From contig SDWL01000157.1 in NCBI GenBank assembly GCA_004195315.1, positions 1 to 5,382 on the forward strand: a DNA stretch of 5,382 nt. The letters run 5' to 3'. The notes beneath the pieces are model-generated. The model was not told the origin of the DNA. It saw only the letters and a program-made list of their open reading frames with translations, and searched no databases. The DNA is from Lutibacter sp. (lineage in GTDB: Bacteria; Bacteroidota; Bacteroidia; Flavobacteriales; Flavobacteriaceae). Both the position numbers and the translations under genes were made by a program. Every line of letters starts with the position of its first letter. Position 1 is the stretch's first letter. Positions 1 to 5,382 of the stretch are shown piece after piece.

Positions 1-91
1 AAGTGAGGTGGTTATTTAGGTAAATAGTCGAAAATAGCTGTTTTTGAAGCATTTTTTAACTTCATATAAGTCCATATCAAAAAACACTCGA

Positions 92-142
92 AATTTAAAA
101 GCGATTAAGAGAGAGTACTTGTTTCTTAATCGCTTTTAAATT
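92..142. terminator. Perfect 19-bp inverted repeat, probable bidirectional terminator
   Basis: The left arm at 92-110 (aatttaaaagcgattaaga) is the exact reverse complement of the right arm at 124-142, with a 13-nt loop between them. The core GCGATTAAGA pairs are flanked by A/T runs, so each strand has a short T-rich segment (TTTTAAATT) on the 3' side of the stem. It lies about 54 nt past the stop codon of the 3-hydroxybutyryl-CoA dehydrogenase gene, in that gene's transcription direction, which fits the end of the three-gene minus-strand operon. The symmetry would also let it stop transcription arriving from the left. There is no long uninterrupted U tract, so a dyad protein-binding site remains possible. 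Confidence 0.6.
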
Positions 143-171
143 AAATCTGAAATAGATATACCTTTTTCAGT

Positions 172-197
172 AGCCTCCAATTTGCGGCTCTTTTTTT
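172..197 (+). terminator. Weak terminator-like hairpin followed by a T run (plus strand)
   Basis: AGCCTC at 172-177 pairs with GCGGCT at 184-189 with one internal mismatch (T176 against C185) and a 6-nt loop. It is followed by C and seven Ts at 191-197, which is the form of a short rho-independent terminator read on the plus strand. The T run overlaps the stop codon of the minus-strand dehydrogenase gene. On the minus strand the same stem is not followed by a T run. It could stop plus-strand transcription from running antisense into the dehydrogenase gene, but no plus-strand gene is visible upstream in the window and the stem is short, so this is tentative. Confidence 0.3.
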
Positions 198-1083
198 ATA
201 TAAATTGTTTGGCTACATTCTCTGCTTTTCGTGATTCTGAATAATCATAAAAGCCTTCACCTGATTTTATACCAAGTTTACCTGCTTGTACCATATTTAC
301 TAATAGCGGACAAGGAGCGTATTTCGGGTTTTTAAATCCGTCGTACATTACATTTAATATTGATAAACATACATCTAAACCAATAAAATCAGCTAATTGT
401 AAAGGTCCCATAGGGTGTGCCATTCCTAATTTCATTACAGTATCAATTTCATAAACACCAGCAACACCATTATATAAAGTTTCTATAGCTTCATTAAGCA
501 TTGGCATTAAAATACGATTTGCTACAAACCCAGGATAGTCATTAACTTCAACAGGTACTTTTTTTAAACTTTCTGAAAGTTTCATAATACTTTCAGTTAC
601 TTCATCAGAAGTGTTATAACCTCTAATTATTTCAACCAATTTCATAATCGGAACTGGATTCATAAAATGCATTCCAATTACCTTATCTGGACGGTTAGTA
701 ACCGCTGCAATTTTAGTAATTGAAATGGAAGAAGTATTTGTTGCTAAAATTGCCTTTTCAGGAGCTACTTCATCAATTTGTTTAAATATTTTTAGTTTTA
801 GATCTACATTTTCTGTAGCAGCTTCAACCACTAAATCTGTATTTTTTACTCCTTCAGAAATTGAAGTAAAAGTTGTTATATTATTTAATGTTTTTGTTTT
901 AATATCTTCAGTAATACGTTCTTTAGTTAATAGGCGATCTAAATTTTTAGTAATAGTTGCTAAACCAAGATCTAAAGCTTCTTGTGAGATATCAATTAAA
1001 TTTACGGTGTAATTACTTTGAGCAAATACATGTGCAATTCCATTGCCCATAGTACCAGCTCCAATGATAGCTATATTTTTCAT
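196..1083 (-). CDS. hbd: 3-hydroxybutyryl-CoA dehydrogenase (3-hydroxyacyl-CoA dehydrogenase family)
   Basis: A 295-residue, full-length member of the short, single-function 3-hydroxyacyl-CoA dehydrogenase family. These cytoplasmic enzymes interconvert 3-hydroxyacyl-CoA and 3-ketoacyl-CoA with NAD(P). The N-terminal Rossmann domain starts IAIIGAGTMGNGIA (GxGxxG at G8-G13), with D31 at the end of the second strand favouring NAD. The catalytic region includes NTSS (S118), GMHFMNPVPIMKLVEII (H139, E151) and N189 in PGFVANR; these match the Ser, His-Glu dyad and Asn known from the family. The C-terminal helical domain ends with the usual GIKSGEGFYDY motif. It is the last gene of the operon, starting 9 nt after the PhzF-family gene, with no recognisable Shine-Dalgarno. 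The preferred substrate (C4 or longer, degradative or biosynthetic) cannot be read from the sequence; paaH or fadB2-like naming would be equally defensible. Confidence 0.93.
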   Translation of the reverse strand: MKNIAIIGAGTMGNGIAHVFAQSNYTVNLIDISQEALDLGLATITKNLDRLLTKERITEDIKTKTLNNITTFTSISEGVKNTDLVVEAATENVDLKLKIFKQIDEVAPEKAILATNTSSISITKIAAVTNRPDKVIGMHFMNPVPIMKLVEIIRGYNTSDEVTESIMKLSESLKKVPVEVNDYPGFVANRILMPMLNEAIETLYNGVAGVYEIDTVMKLGMAHPMGPLQLADFIGLDVCLSILNVMYDGFKNPKYAPCPLLVNMVQAGKLGIKSGEGFYDYSESRKAENVAKQFI

Positions 1084-1092
1084 AATTAATAA

Positions 1093-1869
1093 TTATATGG
1101 TTAATTTTCCTTTTAAATAGGTGATTGCCTGTCCACTCATTTCAACACGTTCATTTAAATATTCGCATTTTAAAACGCCAACTCTTTTAGAAAGCTGAAT
1201 AGCATTTAAATTATTTTTATTTAATTTTTTAGCCCAAAAAGGAATTAATAAAGTGTGTGCTGAACCAGTTACTGGATCTTCATTTATGTTAAGTTTCGGG
1301 GCGAAAAAACGTGAAACAAAATCGACAGTATCACCTTTTGAAGTTACAATAATTCCATTTGAATCTAATTCAGATAAAAGACTAAAATTTGGTGTTAAAT
1401 TTGAAATTGTAGTTTCATTTTGAAGTTCAACCAATAATTTCCATTTTCCTTTATATGTTTTTATGATAGGAACATTTAAGGCTTGTTTTAATATTGATGG
1501 TGTAATGATTTCTTCAATTTCTTCCGAAGGAAAGTTTAAAGTGTACCAATCGTTATTTTTCTGAACAGTGAGTTTTCCACTTTTAGAATTAAATACTATT
1601 ATTTTTTCTTTATAATTTAACTCAGTAAAAATAATATGTGCTGCAGCTAATGTTGCGTGACCACATAAATCAATTTCACAAGCTGGTGTAAACCATCTGA
1701 GATTAAAAGATTGCTTATTTTTTACAAAAAAAACGGTTTCAGATAAATTATTCTCTTCTGCAATAGATTGCATTAAATCTTCTGAAATCCATTTATCCAA
1801 AGGACAAACAGCAGCCGGATTTCCTTTAAATATTTCATTGTTAAATGCGTCAACCTGATAAATAGTCAT
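1093..1869 (-). CDS. PhzF family protein (phenazine biosynthesis PhzF-like isomerase/epimerase fold)
   Basis: A 258-residue protein with the full set of PhzF-family landmarks across two DapF-like halves. The first half has VDAFNNEIFKGNPAAVC (residues 6-22), AEENNLSETVFF with E44 at the position of the catalytic acid of PhzF, and LRWFTPACEIDLCGHATLAAAH (57-78). The second half has VDFVSRFFAP and NEDPVTGSAH (196-205), then RVEMSGQAITYLKGKL near the end. Its length is normal for the small bacterial members. PhzF itself isomerises trans-2,3-dihydro-3-hydroxyanthranilate, but no other phenazine gene is present here and most family members have no known substrate, so only the family is claimed. The ATG comes one base after the stop codon of the upstream oxidoreductase gene (TAAAATG), implying coupled translation within one operon. 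No truncation or missing motif is seen. Confidence 0.9.
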   Translation of the reverse strand: MTIYQVDAFNNEIFKGNPAAVCPLDKWISEDLMQSIAEENNLSETVFFVKNKQSFNLRWFTPACEIDLCGHATLAAAHIIFTELNYKEKIIVFNSKSGKLTVQKNNDWYTLNFPSEEIEEIITPSILKQALNVPIIKTYKGKWKLLVELQNETTISNLTPNFSLLSELDSNGIIVTSKGDTVDFVSRFFAPKLNINEDPVTGSAHTLLIPFWAKKLNKNNLNAIQLSKRVGVLKCEYLNERVEMSGQAITYLKGKLTI

Positions 1870-1870
1870 T

Positions 1871-2833
1871 TTAAAAATCGTTAATAATCATGTGAGCAAC
1901 ACGTAAAGCTTCTGTTCCTTGTTCTAAATTTACAATAGGTGTAGTATTGTTATTTATAGCATCAGCAAAGGTTTCTAATTCATCTAAAATAGCATTGTTA
2001 CTTGCAATAGTTGGGTTTTCAAAATAGATTTGCTTCTTAATACCTTCAGCGTTTTGTAAAATCATATCAAAATCTCCTGGAATTTCAGGAGCATCTTTCA
2101 TTCTTACAACTTCAGTAGCTTTTTCAAAGAAATCAACTGCGATGTATGCGTCACGTTGAAAAAATCGTGTTTTACGCATATTTTTTAAAGAAATTCTACT
2201 GGCTGTTAAATTAGCTACACAGCCATTTTCAAATTCAATACGGGCATTTGCAATATCTGGAGTTTCACTAATTACAGAAACACCACTTGCATTTACGCTT
2301 TTTACTTTAGAATTTACAACACTTAAAATAATATCGATATCATGAATCATTAAATCTAAAACAACAGGAACATCTGTACCGCGTGGATTAAATTCTGCCA
2401 ATCTATGAGTTTCAATAAACATTGGGTTTGTTATTGAATCTTTAACAGCTGTAAATGCAGGGTTAAAACGTTCTACATGACCAACCTGACCTTTTACATT
2501 GTGTTTTTTTAAAAGCTCAATTAGGGCATCAGCTTCTTCTACTGTTTTGGTAATTGGCTTTTCAATAAAAATATGTTTACCTTTTTCAATGGCTTCTTTA
2601 GCGCAATCAAAATGAGATAGCGTAGGTGTTACAATATCAACAACATCTACAGCGTCAATTAATTCTTGAATTGTATCAAAAGCTTTATAACCAAATTCGG
2701 CTTCAACTTTTTTTGCATTTTCTATTATAGGATCATAAAACCCCATTAAATTATATTTATCTGATTGGTTTAATAATTTTAAATGGATTTTGCCAAGATG
2801 TCCGGCTCCTAAAACTCCTACTTTTAGCATCAT
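1871..2833 (-). CDS. Gfo/Idh/MocA family NAD(P)-dependent oxidoreductase
   Basis: A 320-residue cytoplasmic sugar- or cyclitol-type dehydrogenase. The N-terminal Rossmann domain begins KVGVLGAGHLGKIH (GxGxxG at G9-G14). The family signature EKP is at 91-93 in HIFIEKPITKT, with K92 the expected catalytic lysine. GQVGHVERFNPAF follows at 115-127, and DLMIHDIDI at 160-168 carries the conserved D...HD cluster (D160, H164, D165). The C-terminal alpha/beta domain appears intact. The GHVERFNPA wording resembles the branch containing nucleotide-sugar 3-dehydrogenases such as GnnA and WbpB, but that is a resemblance from memory and the substrate is unproven. The start has two adjacent ATGs (2833 and 2830); either could be used, and the second gives the more usual MLKVGVLG start. 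It is the first gene of a three-gene operon and diverges from pcm across 82 nt. Confidence 0.9.
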   Translation of the reverse strand: MMLKVGVLGAGHLGKIHLKLLNQSDKYNLMGFYDPIIENAKKVEAEFGYKAFDTIQELIDAVDVVDIVTPTLSHFDCAKEAIEKGKHIFIEKPITKTVEEADALIELLKKHNVKGQVGHVERFNPAFTAVKDSITNPMFIETHRLAEFNPRGTDVPVVLDLMIHDIDIILSVVNSKVKSVNASGVSVISETPDIANARIEFENGCVANLTASRISLKNMRKTRFFQRDAYIAVDFFEKATEVVRMKDAPEIPGDFDMILQNAEGIKKQIYFENPTIASNNAILDELETFADAINNNTTPIVNLEQGTEALRVAHMIINDF

Positions 2834-2856
2834 ATATATGTTTATTTTTAGATAAA

Positions 2857-2864
2857 CAAAAGTA
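2857..2864 (-). promoter_or_regulatory. Bacteroidota -7 promoter element for the oxidoreductase operon
   Basis: Read on the minus strand this is TACTTTTG, an exact match to the TAnnTTTG -7 consensus known for Bacteroidota primary sigma factors. It lies 24 nt before the first ATG of the Gfo/Idh/MocA gene, which would give a 5' leader of about 20 nt. No convincing -33 TTG/TTTG was found at the usual 17-23 nt spacing; the nearest TTG on that strand is about 31 nt away. The call therefore rests on the -7 element and its position in the divergent intergenic region. Confidence 0.5.
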
Positions 2865-2915
2865 AGAATCTTTAAGCATTTATTCCTATTTTTAACAACT
2901 CAAATTTTGTAATTA

Positions 2916-3557
2916 GTGAAGGATACACACAAACATCAAGGACTTAGAAATCAATTAGTAAAAACTATAGAAGAAAAGGGAATTTTAGATAAAAATGTAT
3001 TGACTGCAATTTCAAATGTTCCTCGTCATTTATTTATGGATTCAGGTTTTGTAGATTTTGCATATCAAGATAAAGCGTTTCCAATAGCTGCAGATCAAAC
3101 TATTTCTCAACCGTATACGGTAGCTTTTCAAACAGAATTATTACAAGTAAAATCGAATCATGAGATTTTAGAGATAGGAACAGGTTCTGGTTATCAAACA
3201 GCAGTTTTATTAGAAATGGGTGCAAAAGTGTATACTATTGAACGACAAAAAGAGTTGTTTAAAAAAACAAAATTGTTTTTACCTAAAATTGGGTACAATC
3301 CAAAAAAAATAATTTTTGGAGATGGCTATAAAGGGTTACCAGAAAATGCTCCTTTTGATGGAATTATAGTAACTGCAGGTGCTCCTTTTGTTCCAAATCC
3401 ATTATTAGCGCAATTAAAAATAGGAGGTAGGTTAGTTATTCCTGTTGGTGATGATGTGCAGACAATGACACTATTTATTAGAACTAGTGAAAAGGATTTT
3501 GAAAAACATGAGCTTGGAAAGTTTAGATTTGTGCCAATGTTGAAAAAAAGAAGTTAA
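2916..3557 (+). CDS. pcm: Protein-L-isoaspartate(D-aspartate) O-methyltransferase
   Basis: A 213-residue, complete cytoplasmic repair enzyme that transfers a methyl group from S-adenosylmethionine to isoaspartyl residues in damaged proteins, starting their conversion back to aspartate. Motifs in order are VPRHLFM (35-41), the substrate-side block QTISQPYTVA (61-70, with S64), the SAM-binding motif ILEIGTGSGYQTAVL (84-98), the acidic residue of YTIER (E109), GDGYKGLPENAPFDGIIVTAGAP, and GGRLVIPVGD. The start is GTG at 2916. An in-frame TAA at 2910-2912 rules out a longer protein, and the sequence after GTG (KDTHKHQGLRNQLV) already reads like the normal family N-terminus, so the GTG is well supported. 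There is no clear Shine-Dalgarno. The gene stands alone, divergent from the oxidoreductase operon and convergent with the DUF2147 gene. The usual PIGxGQTIS reads PIAADQTIS here. Confidence 0.95.
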   Translation: MKDTHKHQGLRNQLVKTIEEKGILDKNVLTAISNVPRHLFMDSGFVDFAYQDKAFPIAADQTISQPYTVAFQTELLQVKSNHEILEIGTGSGYQTAVLLEMGAKVYTIERQKELFKKTKLFLPKIGYNPKKIIFGDGYKGLPENAPFDGIIVTAGAPFVPNPLLAQLKIGGRLVIPVGDDVQTMTLFIRTSEKDFEKHELGKFRFVPMLKKRS

Positions 3558-3572
3558 AATTCATATAAATTT

Positions 3573-3614
3573 AAAAAGGCTTTATGAAAATAAATTTCAT
3601 GAAGCCTTTTTTTT
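3573..3614. terminator. Strong bidirectional hairpin terminator between convergent genes
   Basis: The left arm at 3573-3589 (aaaaaggctttatgaaa) pairs with the right arm at 3595-3611 (tttcatgaagccttttt) over 17 positions with a single G-U wobble and a 5-nt loop (ATAAA). On the plus strand the right arm runs into eight Ts (3607-3614), ending the pcm transcript 16 nt after its stop codon. On the minus strand the A run at 3573-3577 becomes a T run, so the same element can end the transcript of the DUF2147 gene, whose stop codon lies just beyond it at 3634-3636. Confidence 0.88.
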
Positions 3615-3633
3615 GTAGACTCAATGAGTCTTA

Positions 3634-4068
3634 TTATTCAGTTATTTTATGCCAATACTGTGTTCTACCTAACAAAGCAAAGCCAATATAACCACGTACT
3701 TTTAGTTTATTTTCATCTTCTAAAAAAATATAGCATTTATATTCTTTACCTGTTTTAGGATCAAGTATTTTACCATCATTCCACTCTTCACCATCTTCAG
3801 ATAATCCATCAATAATAATCATACCTTTCATAGGTTTATCTTTTTTATCACCTTTACATAAATCGCAAAGTTTATCTTCTTTACCTTTTTCTAATAATTG
3901 TAATATTTTTGCATAAGCTTTACCGTCAACTTCATATATTTCAACTATTGATTTTTCATTACCAGTTTCGTCATCAATAGTTTTCCATTGTCCAAAAATG
4001 GATTGAGCGTTGCTCATAAAAATTCCTGATACAAAAATTGCAATTACTAAAAGAATGTTTTTTTTCAT
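3634..4068 (-). CDS. DUF2147 domain-containing exported protein
   Basis: A 144-residue small protein of unknown function. Residues 1-21 form a signal peptide: MKKN, then a hydrophobic stretch (ILLVIAIFVSGIF), with likely cleavage after SNA before QS. There is no lipobox cysteine, so periplasmic or secreted rather than lipoprotein is expected. The mature part has the DUF2147 pattern: FGQWKTIDDETGNEKSIVEIYE (25-46), a CDLC motif (C68, C71) followed by KGDKKDKPMKGMIIIDGL, GKILDPKTGKEYKCYIFLE (99-117, including C112), and the closing RGYIGFALLGRTQYWHK. The fold is expected to be a small beta barrel; no enzymatic role is established. It starts 39 nt after the KdsC-like gene on the same strand with no clear promoter between them, so it may be co-transcribed. 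It ends with tandem TAATAA stops. Confidence 0.9.
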   Translation of the reverse strand: MKKNILLVIAIFVSGIFMSNAQSIFGQWKTIDDETGNEKSIVEIYEVDGKAYAKILQLLEKGKEDKLCDLCKGDKKDKPMKGMIIIDGLSEDGEEWNDGKILDPKTGKEYKCYIFLEDENKLKVRGYIGFALLGRTQYWHKITE

Positions 4069-4107
4069 GGTTTTAAATTTTAAATTGTTAGAATTATTAT
4101 TTAATTA

Positions 4108-4635
4108 TTAATCGTATTTCGCATCAAATTGTCCATCCCATTTTCCTTGAACTTTTAGCACTTGCTCAATAACATCACGTACACAGCCAGTACCTCCTTT
4201 TTTATGAGAAATGTAAGATGATATACCTTGAATCTCAGGAGCTGCATCATTTGGGCAACAAGGTAAACCAACTTTTTTCATCACTGGATAATCTGGAATA
4301 TCATCACCCATGTATAAAATATTTACAGGTTTTATTTTATGAAGTTTTGTGTACTCTTCAAATTGAATTAATTTATTGTGTGCTCCTAAATAGATGTCTT
4401 TAATTCCTAATCCCTGCAGGCGTGTGCGGACTCCTTCATTAGTTCCGCCAGAAATTATACATACATTATAACCTGCCATTACAGCAGTTTTAAGTGCGTA
4501 GCCATCTTTAATATTCATGTTTCTAACCATTTCTCCGTCAGGAAAAATGGTAACAATACCATTTGTTAAGACTCCATCAACATCAAAAATAAATGTGGTG
4601 ATCTGAGGCATAATTTCTTTATAACTTTTCTCCAT
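4108..4635 (-). CDS. kdsC: 3-deoxy-D-manno-octulosonate 8-phosphate phosphatase (KdsC-type HAD hydrolase)
   Basis: A 175-residue HAD-superfamily phosphatase without a cap domain, the length and layout of KdsC, which removes phosphate from Kdo-8-phosphate in the cytoplasm to give Kdo for the LPS core. Motif I is FDVDGVLTNG (nucleophile D18, acid D20), motif II is IISGGTNEGV (S62), the motif III lysine is K88 in LGAHNKL, and motif IV is YMGDDIPDYPV (D111, D112, D115). The C-terminal SHKKGGTGCVRDVIEQVL loop is the segment that completes a neighbouring active site in KdsC tetramers. The start at 4635 overlaps the end of the DUF2520 gene by 17 nt. A later ATG (residue 9, 4611) would avoid the overlap, but the MEKSYKEIM opening is familiar from flavobacterial homologues, so the longer form is chosen. 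Related HAD phosphatases can act on other sugar phosphates, so Kdo-8-P is inferred from family. Confidence 0.9.
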   Translation of the reverse strand: MEKSYKEIMPQITTFIFDVDGVLTNGIVTIFPDGEMVRNMNIKDGYALKTAVMAGYNVCIISGGTNEGVRTRLQGLGIKDIYLGAHNKLIQFEEYTKLHKIKPVNILYMGDDIPDYPVMKKVGLPCCPNDAAPEIQGISSYISHKKGGTGCVRDVIEQVLKVQGKWDGQFDAKYD

Positions 4636-5363
4636 ACGTTTTATAAATAGATTTTGTAAGCAATGTGTAAATTTCTTGTTGATTAGCTGTTAACATAGCT
4701 TTGTGTTTTTCAATAGTCTCAGTGTCATTTCTTTTGGCTGGACCCGTTTGCGCTTCAAAAGGTGATAATGTAGTTATTTTATTTGCTGTTTCTTGTATTA
4801 GTGGCTGTAAAATTTCAAATTGAATTTTATTTTCTTCACAAATTTCATTTCCAATATGATATAAATGGTTAACAAAATTATTAACAATTACAGCCGCTAC
4901 ATGCAAGCTTTTTCGTTGATTTGAATTAATGTTATATGTATTTTTTGAAATAGATTTAGCCAGTATATCTAACAAATCTAAATCTTTTTTTGTTTCAGCT
5001 TCAATACAAATTGGAATGGTTGAAAAATTGACTTCTAAATCTTTAGAAAAAGATTGTAATGGGTAAAATACTCCTTTGTTTGAATTAGATTGAAGTTCAT
5101 TCATAGCAACACTTCCAGAAGTATGGACTACTAGTTTATCTTTAAATTTTAATTTTGAAGAAAAACTAGAAAGAGCATTGTCTGAAACAGCAATGATATA
5201 AATATCAGCATCTTTTAAATCATCTAAATTATTGGTAATTGAAGTGAAGGTTTTTAAATGTTGAATTTTCTTTAGACTTCTGTTATAAACTTGAATAAGT
5301 TTTACAGTAGTACTTTTTAATAAATGAGTAGTTAAATGATATGCAACATTACCACCTCCAAGA
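4619..5363 (-). CDS. Rossmann-like and DUF2520 domain-containing protein (5'-truncated at the contig end)
   Basis: The genuine coding part runs from the stop at 4619-4621 up to 5363, about 247 residues. It begins inside the nucleotide-binding loop LGGGNVAYHL and continues with VYNRS, DADIYIIAVSDNAL, VVHTSGSVAMNEL and GVFYPLQSFSK of the N-terminal NADP-type Rossmann domain. The helical DUF2520 domain follows: SLHVAAVIVNNFVNHLYHIGNEIC, then LIQETANKITTLSPFEAQTGPAKRND. The family resembles pyrroline-5-carboxylate and ketopantoate-type reductases, but its substrate is unknown. An in-frame ATG at 5380 appears to give the start MCIRDS; that stretch is adapter sequence (5364-5382), not genome. By comparison with the usual MxxVxxIGxGNVA opening, only about six to eight native residues are missing. 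The gene overlaps the downstream KdsC-like gene by 17 nt, so the two are probably co-transcribed. Confidence 0.9.
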
Positions 5364-5382
5364 CTGTCTCTTATACACATCT
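5364..5382. other. Nextera/Tn5 mosaic-end sequencing adapter (contamination)
   Basis: The last 19 bases read CTGTCTCTTATACACATCT, identical to the 19-bp Tn5 mosaic end used in Nextera transposome libraries. It sits exactly at the end of the window and interrupts the DUF2520 gene within its Rossmann loop, as expected when untrimmed adapter read-through is assembled onto a contig end. On the minus strand it supplies the in-frame codons M-C-I-R-D and two bases of the S codon. It is not part of the organism's genome. Confidence 0.97.

Noticed and set aside
1..195. A tRNA, small RNA gene, or CRISPR repeat in the left intergenic region
   Set aside because: No cloverleaf, no repeated spaced units and no conserved RNA motif were seen; the only structure is the 19-bp inverted repeat and a short hairpin with a T run.
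725..1012. Plus-strand open frame of 95 codons antisense to the 3-hydroxybutyryl-CoA dehydrogenase gene
   Set aside because: It lies wholly inside a well-supported dehydrogenase gene, its translation is low-complexity (rich in S, V, F), and it shows no recognisable motif or promoter; it is a shadow of the real gene.
1093..1869. Phenazine biosynthesis locus suggested by the PhzF-family gene
   Set aside because: None of the other phenazine genes (PhzA/B, D, E, G) is present, and PhzF-family proteins are widespread in organisms that make no phenazines.
2902..2909. AAATTTTG as a -7 promoter element for pcm
   Set aside because: It misses the T of the TA pair in TAnnTTTG, ends only 6 nt before the GTG start, and has no TTG at the expected upstream spacing.
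4218..4403. Plus-strand open frame of 61 codons inside the KdsC-like gene
   Set aside because: It is entirely antisense to a gene with all HAD catalytic motifs and has no recognisable domain.
5363..5380. MCIRDS as a genuine N-terminus or unusual leader of the DUF2520 protein
   Set aside because: The DNA encoding it is an exact adapter sequence at the contig end, and family members start with a few hydrophobic residues leading directly into the GxGN loop.

Overview
The window looks like a chromosomal contig end from a low-GC member of the Bacteroidota, most likely family Flavobacteriaceae. The evidence is strongly AT-rich coding sequence, starts without clear Shine-Dalgarno sequences, one match to the Bacteroidota -7 promoter element (TAnnTTTG), and a set of proteins whose wording is typical of flavobacteria: a KdsC-type phosphatase beginning MEKSYKEIM and ending FDAKYD, a DUF2520 protein, a secreted DUF2147 protein, and a GTG-started isoaspartyl methyltransferase. 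The genus cannot be fixed from this.

Layout. Positions 1-195 are intergenic and carry a perfect 19-bp inverted repeat and a second, weaker terminator-like hairpin. Positions 196-2833 hold a tight three-gene minus-strand operon, in transcription order: a Gfo/Idh/MocA-family NAD(P) oxidoreductase, a PhzF-family protein (1-nt gap) and a 3-hydroxybutyryl-CoA dehydrogenase (9-nt gap). A -7 promoter element lies 24 nt upstream of the first gene. The divergent plus-strand gene pcm (2916-3557) encodes protein-L-isoaspartate O-methyltransferase. A strong, apparently bidirectional hairpin terminator (3573-3614) separates pcm from the convergent minus-strand group. That group, in transcription order, is a DUF2520 Rossmann protein (truncated at its start by the window end), a KdsC-like HAD phosphatase overlapping it by 17 nt, and a small exported DUF2147 protein.

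Functionally this is mostly housekeeping metabolism and maintenance: acyl-CoA redox chemistry, an uncharacterised dehydrogenase/isomerase-type pair, protein repair, Kdo (LPS) precursor dephosphorylation and an envelope protein. I see no mobile element, CRISPR array, RNA gene, defence system or biosynthetic cluster, and nothing that I would call a previously undescribed system.

The most important observation concerns data quality. The last 19 bases (5364-5382) exactly match the Nextera/Tn5 mosaic-end adapter. The apparent N-terminus MCIRDS of the last protein is therefore sequencing adapter translated in frame, and the true first residues of that gene are missing.
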